Notes under the pieces: generated by a model | Seen by the model: the letters and a program-made list of their open reading frames with translations, nothing else | Databases searched by the model: none | Told to the model about the DNA's origin: nothing | Part shown: positions 1-7,564 of the stretch, piece after piece | Layout: every line of letters starts with the position of its first letter | How positions within the stretch are numbered: the stretch's first letter is position 1 | Position numbers and translations under genes: made by a program | Origin: Azospirillum picis | GTDB lineage: Bacteria; Pseudomonadota; Alphaproteobacteria; Azospirillales; Azospirillaceae | Length of the DNA: 64,000 nt | Reading direction: 5' to 3' | Assembly (NCBI RefSeq): GCF_017876115.1 | Contig: NZ_JAGINO010000004.1 | Coordinates: 310,001 to 374,000 of the forward strand

Positions 1-2
1 CG

Positions 3-125
3 GAGATTTACATCAGCGGCAGGCACGAGCCGCTTCTCGTCGCGGGTGCCCCCACCGACATCGCCAACGCGCTGGAGAAGGCCGCCCCTACCCCGCCCGA
101 CCCGACCATGTCGTTGCTCGCGTGA
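3..125 (+). CDS. C-terminal end of an unidentified protein (5' truncated)
   Basis: An open frame enters from the left edge and stops with TGA at 123-125. It encodes about 40 residues (EIYISGRHEPLLVAG..., then an Ala/Pro-rich tail). The high-GC wobble pattern is what a coding frame in this genome would show. The fragment is too short to assign a family. It converges on the minus-strand enoyl-CoA hydratase-like gene, leaving about 80 bases between the two stops. Confidence 0.45.
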   Translation, partial: EIYISGRHEPLLVAGAPTDIANALEKAAPTPPDPTMSLLA

Positions 126-204
126 CCCGGGCTGGCGTGAAGGGCGGGGTTGCGGCGGGGGCGGGGGCGGCCGCGCCCCCGTCCCTTCGCCCGAACGGAG
201 GGGC

Positions 205-987
205 TCACTCCCTCGGATAATCCGGCACCCGCTTTTCGAAGAAGGCGGCAATGCCTTCCGCCGCCTCCACACCATGCAGCGCTTCGGCGAAGAGGGCCGC
301 CTCGCGGTCAAGCTGCTCGTCGGCAGGCCCGAACCCGCTCTCGATCAGCCGCTTGGCCCGCCCGATCGCCAGCGTCGGCCCCTCGGCCAGGCGCGCAGCC
401 CAGGCCGTCGCCTCGGCCAGCGCGGTACCGGGCGGCACCAGCCGGTTGACGATGGCGAGTTGGCCCAGCCGCTTGGCGCCGATCCGCCCACCCTCGAACA
501 TGATCTCCGCGGCGAGTTGCGGGGTCGCCGCCCGCGCCAGGAAGGCGGACCCGCCGCCGTCGGGCGTCAGGCCGACCTTGACATAGGCGAGCGTGAAGGC
601 CGCATCCTCCGCCGCGACGATCAGGTCGCAGCCGAGCGCCAGGGAGAAGCCGGCCCCGGCAGCCGTACCTTCCACCGCGGCGATCACCGGTTTGGGGCAG
701 GCGCGCATCGCCCGTGTCCAGCCATGGAAGCTCTCGAGATTGGCGCGGATCTCGCCTGGATCGGCCCGCGCGTTGTCGAGCAGCCTGCCGAGATTGCCGC
801 CGGAACAGAAGGTGCCGTTGGCGCCGGCCAGCACCACCGCCCCGACGCCGGCATCGGCTGCCGCGTCGACCAGAGCGTCTCGGGCGGCCGCCATCATGTC
901 GGGACCGAGCGCGTTCCTGGTGGCTGCGTCGTCCATGGTCAGCACCATCACGCGCCCCTGTCGCGCGACGGTCATGTGTCCGGTCAT
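205..987 (-). CDS. Enoyl-CoA hydratase/isomerase (crotonase) family, PaaG-like
   Basis: A 260-residue crotonase-fold protein, the normal family length. The oxyanion-hole regions are visible (FCSGGNLG near 60-67 and EGTAAGAGFSLALGCD near 106-121). Both glutamates used by classical enoyl-CoA hydratases appear replaced (Ser in the GAGFS segment, Tyr in AYVKVGL). Asp143 in the LTPDGG motif is instead the residue typical of isomerase-type members such as PaaG and dienoyl-CoA isomerases. I therefore infer an isomerase or oxepin-CoA-type activity on an acyl-CoA rather than simple hydration. Its ATG overlaps the stop of the upstream thioesterase gene (ATGA), so the two are translationally coupled; PaaI/PaaG-like pairs fit aromatic acyl-CoA breakdown. 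The exact substrate is unknown. Confidence 0.88.
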   Translation of the reverse strand: MTGHMTVARQGRVMVLTMDDAATRNALGPDMMAAARDALVDAAADAGVGAVVLAGANGTFCSGGNLGRLLDNARADPGEIRANLESFHGWTRAMRACPKPVIAAVEGTAAGAGFSLALGCDLIVAAEDAAFTLAYVKVGLTPDGGGSAFLARAATPQLAAEIMFEGGRIGAKRLGQLAIVNRLVPPGTALAEATAWAARLAEGPTLAIGRAKRLIESGFGPADEQLDREAALFAEALHGVEAAEGIAAFFEKRVPDYPRE

Positions 988-1415
988 CGTTCCGTTCCCT
1001 CCCGGTTCTCGCTGCCCGGCCGGTATTTGAACATGCCTTCCGAAGTGGCGACCAGCGCACCGGTGTCGCGATGGCGGATCTCCGCCGCCACACCGATGAT
1101 CTTGCGTCCGCCGCCGCGCAGTCGGCCGGTGGCGACGAGCGTACCCGTACGGGCCTGTCCGAGGAAGCTGGTCGACAGGGACAGCGTCACGACCCGGCGC
1201 ACCCGGTTTGGAAATGGGCAGTATGTCGCCGAAAATCCGGAAACGGTGTCCAGCAGGGTGGCCAGGACGCCGCCATGAACCACGCCCGCCCTGTTGAGAT
1301 GGCGGTCATCGATCGGCATCTCCAGTTCCGCCATCCCGTCCTCCCAACGACTGAGCACGTAGCCCAACAGCTTCTGGAAGCCCGAGGGCGCCTCGCCGTT
1401 CAGCAGATCGTCCAT
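984..1415 (-). CDS. PaaI-like hotdog-fold acyl-CoA thioesterase
   Basis: A 143-residue hotdog protein. The segment HLNRAGVVHGGVLATLLDTVSGF carries the HGG motif of the PaaI/4-hydroxybenzoyl-CoA thioesterase family, with the Asp (DT) further along the helix. The start at 1415 is chosen because GGGAGG lies six bases upstream; the frame stays open much further but the extension is Arg-rich shadow sequence. It probably hydrolyses a CoA thioester and releases CoA in the same pathway as the coupled crotonase gene, whose ATG overlaps its stop codon. Confidence 0.85.
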   Translation of the reverse strand: MDDLLNGEAPSGFQKLLGYVLSRWEDGMAELEMPIDDRHLNRAGVVHGGVLATLLDTVSGFSATYCPFPNRVRRVVTLSLSTSFLGQARTGTLVATGRLRGGGRKIIGVAAEIRHRDTGALVATSEGMFKYRPGSENREGTER

Positions 1416-1652
1416 TCTCCCTCCCATCCGGCATCCGTTTCGTGCATGGAGTAAAGCGCATGCCGGCATTCCGGATCCAGCCGTTCGCCCCCGGCGGCGA
1501 CCGTTTGGCTGCCGCGGTCCGCCGCACGTGGTCCCCACCTCTGCTCGCCCAAGAGGCATGGCACGGATCCGAGAGGCTGCCGCGCATCCGTGCGGGCTTG
1601 CCAACCTGGGGGAAGCGGTTACCCTTCGCAGAACGTCATTGGAGGGTTTGGG

Positions 1653-2360
1653 ATGATCGATCTCTATTTCTGGCCGACGCCGAACGGCCACAAGATCACG
1701 ATCTTTCTGGAAGAGGCGGGGCTGGACTACCAGTTCAAGCCGGTGAACATCTCCACCGGCGACCAGTTCAAGCCGGACTTCCTGGCCTTCTCGCCGAACA
1801 ACCGCATGCCGGCCATTATCGACAGCGCCCCGGCGGACGGCGGCGAGCCGATCAGCGTGTTCGAATCGGGAGCCATCCTCGTCTACCTGGCCGAGAAGAC
1901 CGGCAAGTTCCTGCCCAGCGATCCCCGTGGCCGCAAGACGGTGCTGGAATGGCTGTTCTGGCAGGTCGGCGGCCTGGGCCCGATGGCCGGACAGAACCAC
2001 CACTTCGTTCAGTATGCGCCGGAGCGGATCCCCTACGCCATGGACCGGTATGTCAAGGAAACCGGGCGCCTCTACGGCGTGATGGACAGGCGACTTGCCG
2101 GCAACGAGTTCCTGGGCGGCTCCGACCTGTCGATCGCCGACATGGCCAGCTATCCCTGGATCGTCCCGCACGAACGCCAGCAGCAGAATCTCGCCGATTT
2201 CCCCAACCTGAAACGCTGGTTCGACGCCATCAAGGAGCGCCCCGCCGTGGTCCGCGCCTATGAGAAGGGCCAGGCGGTGAACCCGAACCGGACGCCGACC
2301 GTGAACGAAGACAGCAAGAAGATCCTGTTCGGCCAGTCGGCCGATACGGTGAAGCGCTGA
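1653..2360 (+). CDS. Glutathione S-transferase, Nu-class (YfcG/YghU-like)
   Basis: A 235-residue GST. The N-terminal thioredoxin fold starts MIDLYFWPTPNGHKITIFLEE; the TPNGxK signature is that of the YfcG/Nu-class enzymes, which have disulfide-reductase activity with glutathione. The ESGAILVYLAEKTG segment (about residue 70) is the GSH gamma-glutamyl site, and the all-helical C-terminal domain follows with SIADMASYPW. The start at 1653 is preceded by GGAGGG; an in-frame ATG at 1590 has no ribosome site. Monocistronic, divergent from the thioesterase gene and followed by a strong inverted repeat. Confidence 0.9.
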   Translation: MIDLYFWPTPNGHKITIFLEEAGLDYQFKPVNISTGDQFKPDFLAFSPNNRMPAIIDSAPADGGEPISVFESGAILVYLAEKTGKFLPSDPRGRKTVLEWLFWQVGGLGPMAGQNHHFVQYAPERIPYAMDRYVKETGRLYGVMDRRLAGNEFLGGSDLSIADMASYPWIVPHERQQQNLADFPNLKRWFDAIKERPAVVRAYEKGQAVNPNRTPTVNEDSKKILFGQSADTVKR

Positions 2361-2368
2361 CATCCCAT

Positions 2369-2405
2369 CCACCGTCCCGGTGGCCGCAGACAACCGGGAC
2401 GGTGG
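2369..2405 (+). terminator. Stem-loop downstream of the GST gene
   Basis: CCACCGTCCCGG (2369-2380) pairs with CCGGGACGGTGG (2394-2405), a perfect 12-bp stem eight bases after the GST stop codon. No T-run follows, so this is either a poorly U-tailed terminator or an mRNA 3'-end stabiliser. Confidence 0.5.
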
Positions 2406-2557
2406 AAATCGGGGCCGCGGAAAGGGATAGGCCGCCCACAATCAGCCTTACCCTTTTTCTCTGCGCAGACTTTCGGGCAGCCCCGGCGTAGACGGGACCG
2501 TTCGGACGGCCAGGGTGTTGTTTTCGGCAGAGAGTATCTTCCGGAGACGCCGCGCCG

Positions 2558-3769
2558 ATGAGCATCAGGCCCGACACCGACGCCGACGGCACCGCCATCG
2601 TCACCGAACCGGGTGAGATCGATATCGCCCTCCACGCGCTGCCGCCAGCCGAGGCGTTGGAAGCGGTGTGGACCGAACTGGAATCCCGCTCCAACTCCTC
2701 CTTCTTCCTGTCCTGGCTGTGGATCGGCCCGTGGTTGGCGCTGATGCCGGCGGGCGTCGATCCTCAGCTTCTTGTCGCCCGCCGAGGCGGCGATCTGGTC
2801 GGACTGGCCCTGCTCTGTCCGCGTCGGCGCCGGCGGTTCGGCCTGCTGCGCGGCTGCTGCTGGATGCTCCATGAAACCGGTGACCGCACCTATGACCGGC
2901 TGTTCATGGAATACAACGGCATCCTGGCCGATCGCCGCTTCGCCGACGCGGTGGCCGAGGCGGCCATGCTATGGCTGGTCGGGCGCCTGGGCAACACGGA
3001 CGAGCTTGTCCTCGGCGGCCTGACCGCATCCGCCGAACGCGCCGCCCGCCGTGTGGCGGCCCGGACCGGTCATACGCTGCAACTGCGGACGGCCGACTCC
3101 ACGCAATGGGTCGACCTGGAGAAGGTGCGGGCACATGGCGGACGCTTCCGCGACGGGCTGGGGCGCAACACTCGGTCGGCGGTGAATCGGACGGAGCGCC
3201 TCTACCGCGCCCGCGGCCCGTTGGAATACCGCGTTGCGGCCACCGTCGAAGAGGCGATGGAGGATTTCGCCGCCTTGGAGGTGCTGCATCAGGCCGGCTG
3301 GCAGGCGCGTGGGCAGGCTGGTGCCTTCTCCAACCCAGCCTTCCGCCCCTTTCATGAGCGCCTGATAACGGCGGGTGTCCCGCGCGGTGCGGTCCGGCTG
3401 TGCCGGGTGAGCGCCGGCGGCGGGCCGATCGGGTACCTCTACAACTTCGTCCATCACGACCGTGTGCTGAACTATCAGGGCGGCTTCGCGTTCGAGCCCG
3501 ACAACCGGTTGAAGCCCGGCCTTCTGAGCCATGTGCTCGCCATCGAGGAGGCGCTGGCACGCGGCGAGGAAGCCTACGACTTCATGTCGACGCCGGCCGG
3601 CCACAAGCCGCTGCTATCCAATGCCGACCAGCCGATGAACTGGCTGTCCCTGGGACCCGACCGGCTCAGCCGCCGGCTTGAGGCGACGATGCGCCAAGCG
3701 CGCGGTGTGGTCGGCGATGCCGTCAAACGGACGCTGCGCGGCTGGACGGCTCCGGCAAAGGGCATTTGA
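2558..3769 (+). CDS. GNAT/FemAB-type acyltransferase (CelD/BcsL-like)
   Basis: A 403-residue cytosolic protein resembling the CelD/BcsL family, which has a double GNAT (FemAB-like) fold. Visible landmarks are the WTELESRSNSSFFLSWLW start of the first domain, the RNTRSAVNR basic segment near 205, and IGYLYNFVHHDRVLNYQGGF...PGLLSHVLAIEEALARG in the second domain, followed by YDFMSTPAGHKPLL. Such proteins transfer an acyl or aminoacyl group to an amine or sugar. It is first in a five-gene plus-strand run (next gene 33 bases downstream, an ATP-grasp ligase), which suggests joint synthesis of an acylated or amide-linked product. Substrate unknown. Confidence 0.75.
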   Translation: MSIRPDTDADGTAIVTEPGEIDIALHALPPAEALEAVWTELESRSNSSFFLSWLWIGPWLALMPAGVDPQLLVARRGGDLVGLALLCPRRRRRFGLLRGCCWMLHETGDRTYDRLFMEYNGILADRRFADAVAEAAMLWLVGRLGNTDELVLGGLTASAERAARRVAARTGHTLQLRTADSTQWVDLEKVRAHGGRFRDGLGRNTRSAVNRTERLYRARGPLEYRVAATVEEAMEDFAALEVLHQAGWQARGQAGAFSNPAFRPFHERLITAGVPRGAVRLCRVSAGGGPIGYLYNFVHHDRVLNYQGGFAFEPDNRLKPGLLSHVLAIEEALARGEEAYDFMSTPAGHKPLLSNADQPMNWLSLGPDRLSRRLEATMRQARGVVGDAVKRTLRGWTAPAKGI

Positions 3770-3802
3770 AGGTCGACGGGAACCGACGGGAGGGTTCGTG
3801 CA

Positions 3803-5011
3803 ATGAGGCCCATCATGACGAAGACCGGGCAGGCGCATGGGCCTTTGGCCTGTGTCCTGGGCGACATGGATCTGGTGCGGCCGTTGGGGCTGGCCAAGAT
3901 TCGCTGTGCCGTGGTGGCACCTGGGGACAGTGCCGCCGCCCACTCCCGCTTCACCGACCGGCTGCTGGCCTGGGATGGTGCCTGCGACGGGGCGCTGGTC
4001 GACCGGCTGCTGCGCTTTGGAGCCGCACACCCCGAAAAGCCGGTTCTCTACTTCCAGGACGACGCCCAGCTCCTCATGGTGTCGCGCCACCGCGACCGGC
4101 TGGCCGGCGTCTTCCGCTTCGCCCTCGCCTCGCCGGACCTGGTCGAGACCCTGGTCGACAAGGGGCGGTTCCAGGAACTGGCCGATCGCCTGGACCTTCC
4201 GGTGCCGCGCACTCGCCGGCTGCGTCCTGCCCCCGGCAGCGAGGCGCCCGAACTCGATCTCGACTACCCGTTGATCGTCAAGCCGCTGACGCGCCGCCCG
4301 CCCTGGGACGAGATCGAGGGGTGGGGCAAGGCCATCCGGCTGGATGGGCCTGAGGATCTGCGGGCGCTGTGGCCACGCCTGATCCCCGTCGGCATCGATC
4401 TGCTGGCACAGGAAATGGTCCCGGGGGCGGAGACCCGAATCGAGAGCCACCATCTCTATATCGATCCGGACGGCGAGGTCGCCGGGGAGTTCACCGGCCG
4501 CAAGATCCGTACCTACCCGCTCGATTTTGGCCACAGCACCGCCCTCACCATCACCGACATCCATGGCGAGGGCGCCGACGTCGCGGCGTTGGGACGCGGG
4601 ATCGCCAAGCGGATCGGCCTGACCGGTGTCGCGAAGTTCGATTTCAAGCGCGGCCCCGACGGTCGCCTGCATCTTCTGGAGATCAACCCCCGCTTCAACC
4701 TGTGGCACCATCTCGGCGCAGTGGCCGGGGTGAACCTGCCGGCACTGGTGCAGGCCGACCTGACCGGCCGGCCGCGCCCCACCCCGGCCTCCGCGACCGC
4801 GCGGCCGGGTGCCCGCTGGTGCCACATCAGCCGCGACCGCCTCGCGGCCCGCGACAGCGGCGTGCCGACGCTGCGCTGGGTCGCGTGGGTCGCCGGCTGC
4901 GAGGCGAAGGCGATCATGCCCGACGACCCGATGCCGTTCCTCCGCCCCAAGCTGGACAAACTGCTGGCTCGCATCCCGGGTGGCCGGCCGCCCCGGCTCG
5001 CAAAGCCGTGA
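3803..5011 (+). CDS. ATP-grasp ligase (carboxylate-amine ligase type)
   Basis: A 402-residue ATP-grasp protein. YPLIVKPLTR gives the first ATP-binding lysine, LLAQEMVPGAETR the linker/glutamate strand, and HLLEINPRFNLWHHL (about residues 289-303) the Mg-binding Glu/Asn pair. The N-terminal Rossmann-like part (ACVLGDMDLVRPLGLAKIRC) resembles predicted ATP-grasp enzymes next to polysaccharide or peptide genes. It probably joins a carboxylate to an amine via an acyl phosphate. GGGAGGG sits eight bases before the ATG at 3803. It lies between the FemAB-like gene and the phosphoesterase gene (25-base gap), consistent with one operon. Substrates cannot be told from the sequence. Confidence 0.8.
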   Translation: MRPIMTKTGQAHGPLACVLGDMDLVRPLGLAKIRCAVVAPGDSAAAHSRFTDRLLAWDGACDGALVDRLLRFGAAHPEKPVLYFQDDAQLLMVSRHRDRLAGVFRFALASPDLVETLVDKGRFQELADRLDLPVPRTRRLRPAPGSEAPELDLDYPLIVKPLTRRPPWDEIEGWGKAIRLDGPEDLRALWPRLIPVGIDLLAQEMVPGAETRIESHHLYIDPDGEVAGEFTGRKIRTYPLDFGHSTALTITDIHGEGADVAALGRGIAKRIGLTGVAKFDFKRGPDGRLHLLEINPRFNLWHHLGAVAGVNLPALVQADLTGRPRPTPASATARPGARWCHISRDRLAARDSGVPTLRWVAWVAGCEAKAIMPDDPMPFLRPKLDKLLARIPGGRPPRLAKP

Positions 5012-5036
5012 TCCGCGCCGCTGGCAGGGCATACCC

Positions 5037-5870
5037 ATGAAGATCGCCCTCATCTCCGACATCCACGCCAACCTGGAAGCCCTGGGCGCCACCCTTGATG
5101 CCATCACGGCCGAAGGAGCCGACCGCATCGTCTGCCTGGGCGACATCGTCGGTTACAATACCGACGCCGCCGCCTGCACGGCGCTGCTGCGACGGGCCGG
5201 GGTCATCTGCATCGCCGGCAACCACGACCGTGCGGTCACCGGCGCCATTGGAACCACCGGGTTCAGCGGGCCGGCAGCCAGGGCCGTCGAATGGACCCGT
5301 CGGCGCCTGGACGATGAAACGCGTGGCTTCCTCGCCGCCCTGCCGCTGACGGCCGTGGTCGACGGGGTGCTGGTCGCCGTCCATGGCGCCCTGCATCCGG
5401 AAGCTGGCAAGGAACTCGTCCGGCTGGATGACGACGCCAAGCGGATGCTCAGCCTGAAGGCGCTTGCCGCCCACCCGTCCGGTGCCCGCCTCTGCGCCTT
5501 CGGCCATACCCATCGGGCCGGCCTGTGGGAACTGCATGTCGGCACCCTCCGCGCCGTTCCCATCGACGGAGGTGCGGACCTGCGGGCCGACGCCCACTAC
5601 CTGCTCAACCCCGGCACGGTCGGCGAGCCGCGGGGGTCCGACAGCCGTGCGAGTTTCGCCTGCCTCGACACCATTCACCATCGGATCACCTTCCACCGCG
5701 TCGCCTATGCCCGGCGGGCCGCGCTCGCCAAAACCCGCAAGGCCGGGCTGGCGCCACGTTTTGCCGCAGTCCCCGCGCCGGTGCGCATGCGGTTGATCGA
5801 AATTCTTCGCATTCTCGGTGTTTACGAACGGCTGAAACGCATTCTCCCCCGGCGCGCATCAGCATTATGA
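5037..5870 (+). CDS. Calcineurin-like metallophosphoesterase (YfcE/Mpp family)
   Basis: A 277-residue predicted phosphodiesterase with a complete dinuclear metal site: SDIHAN (Asp8, His10), GDIVGYN (Asp36), GNHD (Asn62-His63-Asp64), VHGALH and FGHTH. There is no signal peptide, so it is cytosolic. The ATG at 5037 begins exactly at the conserved MKIALISDIHAN; the longer open frame upstream overlaps the ATP-grasp gene. It is third in the operon, and the intact active site contrasts with the degenerate phosphoesterase domain of the next gene. Confidence 0.88.
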   Translation: MKIALISDIHANLEALGATLDAITAEGADRIVCLGDIVGYNTDAAACTALLRRAGVICIAGNHDRAVTGAIGTTGFSGPAARAVEWTRRRLDDETRGFLAALPLTAVVDGVLVAVHGALHPEAGKELVRLDDDAKRMLSLKALAAHPSGARLCAFGHTHRAGLWELHVGTLRAVPIDGGADLRADAHYLLNPGTVGEPRGSDSRASFACLDTIHHRITFHRVAYARRAALAKTRKAGLAPRFAAVPAPVRMRLIEILRILGVYERLKRILPRRASAL

Positions 5871-5953
5871 CAGTCCCGTAACGCGGCTGCGCTTCAATAG
5901 CCCGGCCGAAATGAGCATAATCCCGGCTTGGGGGGCACCAGTGACGCCGGGCT

Positions 5954-7564
5954 ATGGATAAGAACGCTGTTATGAGTGGCGCCGGGGCAAGAACACCGTT
6001 CCGGTTCAGCCGTGGCTTGTCGTCGGTGATCGTTCCCGCCGTGATTGGCGGATTGCTCATCCTCGGCTCCGGGCTCTCGCCGTCCAGCGCGCTGGCCGAC
6101 CCCGGTACGGCCGACACCACCCTGCCCGTCCGGGTGACGATCCTCTATGCCCAAGGCACGACAGACCTTCAAGAAACCGGCGGACGCGGCGGCTTGGCTC
6201 GGTTGGCCGGCGTCATCCGGCAGGAGAAGGCGTCGCATGACAATGTGCTGGTCCTGCACGGCGGGCAGACGCTGGCCCCCTCGGTGCTCGCCTTCTACGA
6301 CCAGGGCGCACACATCATCGACCTGCTGAACGGCATGCCCATCGACGTGATGGCGGCGCTCAACCGCGAATTCCACCATGGCGACGACAAGCTGAGCGCC
6401 CGCGCCTTCGAGGCCGGCTTTCCCATCGTCAGCACCAACGCGGTCGACCGGTCCACCGGCCGCCCGCCCGAGGGGCTGGAGGAGGCCGTGGTCTTGAAGG
6501 CCGGCCCCCTACAGGTCGGCGTGCTTGCCGCCACCCCCCTCCTGACTCATGAAACCACGCGCGCGCACAACACCGAGTTCCGCGATCCGGTGACGGCGCT
6601 GGCGGCGAAGGCCGCAGCCCTGCGGGCCGATGGCGTCGACCTGGTGGTGGCCATGACCGGCTATGTCGGCGATACCCACCGCGCGGTCCTGTCCGCGAAG
6701 CCGGCCGACATCGTGCTGTACCAGGACCGGAACCGTCCCTTCGCCGTCGATTACGACGGGCGGTTCCTGTCGGCGACCAGCGGCCCCCAGGCGGCCTTCG
6801 TTCTTGCCATCGACCTCCTGGTAGAGCGGAAGGCCGGAACGGACGGACGGATCCGGACCTCCTGGACCCCGGCCGTACGGGTGATCGATACGGCTGCGGC
6901 CACTCCCGATCCCGCCATCGACGTCCGCGCCAAAGCCTACGCGGCGCGGCTCGACACCATGCTGAACATGGAGGTGGGACGTCTCACCGCACCGCTCGAC
7001 ACCCGGCGCGAAGCCTTGCGCAGCGGCGAGAACGCCTTCGCCAACGCCGTGGCCGACACCCTGCGCCGGACGCTGGATGCCGACGTGGCGCTCATCAACG
7101 GCGGCGGCATCCGCGGCGACCGCCTCTATCCGGCCGGCACGCTGCTGACCCGTCGCGACATCTATGGCGAACTGCCCTACCATGATGTCGGCGTGGTGCT
7201 GGACGTGACGGGCAACCAACTCCGGGAGGCAATCGAAAGCGGCGTCTCCGCCGTCGAGCAGTTGCAGGGACGCTTCCCGCATCTGTCGAATGCCGAGGCA
7301 AAGATCGATCTCGGCCGTCCGCCCGGACAGCGGCTCCGCAGCTTGGCCGTCGGTGGAAAGGCCGTCGTTCCCGGTGCCCATTACCGCCTCGCCACCAGCA
7401 GCTTCCTGGCTGCCGGCGGCGACGGTTACGGCATGTTGGCCGGCGTGCCACGGCTGGTCGAGGACCGCGACACCGACTTCATATCCACCCAACTGATCGA
7501 ACAGATCGCCCGCAGCGGCGCTTTCGCGCCCCGCCTCGACGGCCGGATGGCGGTGACGCGGTGA
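5954..7564 (+). CDS. 5'-nucleotidase-like exported protein with degenerate metal site
   Basis: 536 residues: an N-terminal hydrophobic signal (about 17-49, ending ALADPG), a metallophosphatase-like domain (about 60-300) and a C-terminal 5'-nucleotidase substrate domain (about 330-505) with the conserved NGGGIRGD at 381. The overall order of motifs matches the UshA/5'-nucleotidase family, but the metal ligands look lost: the usual HTNDxH is YAQGTT, the DxGD strand is LHGGQ, GNHE is LNRE, and the GGHTH block reads YQDRNR. Phosphatase activity is therefore unlikely; nucleotide or other ligand binding in the periplasm is possible. Its stop overlaps the start of the histidine kinase gene (GTGA), suggesting it works with that sensor. 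An alternative start is at 5972. Confidence 0.8.
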   Translation: MDKNAVMSGAGARTPFRFSRGLSSVIVPAVIGGLLILGSGLSPSSALADPGTADTTLPVRVTILYAQGTTDLQETGGRGGLARLAGVIRQEKASHDNVLVLHGGQTLAPSVLAFYDQGAHIIDLLNGMPIDVMAALNREFHHGDDKLSARAFEAGFPIVSTNAVDRSTGRPPEGLEEAVVLKAGPLQVGVLAATPLLTHETTRAHNTEFRDPVTALAAKAAALRADGVDLVVAMTGYVGDTHRAVLSAKPADIVLYQDRNRPFAVDYDGRFLSATSGPQAAFVLAIDLLVERKAGTDGRIRTSWTPAVRVIDTAAATPDPAIDVRAKAYAARLDTMLNMEVGRLTAPLDTRREALRSGENAFANAVADTLRRTLDADVALINGGGIRGDRLYPAGTLLTRRDIYGELPYHDVGVVLDVTGNQLREAIESGVSAVEQLQGRFPHLSNAEAKIDLGRPPGQRLRSLAVGGKAVVPGAHYRLATSSFLAAGGDGYGMLAGVPRLVEDRDTDFISTQLIEQIARSGAFAPRLDGRMAVTR

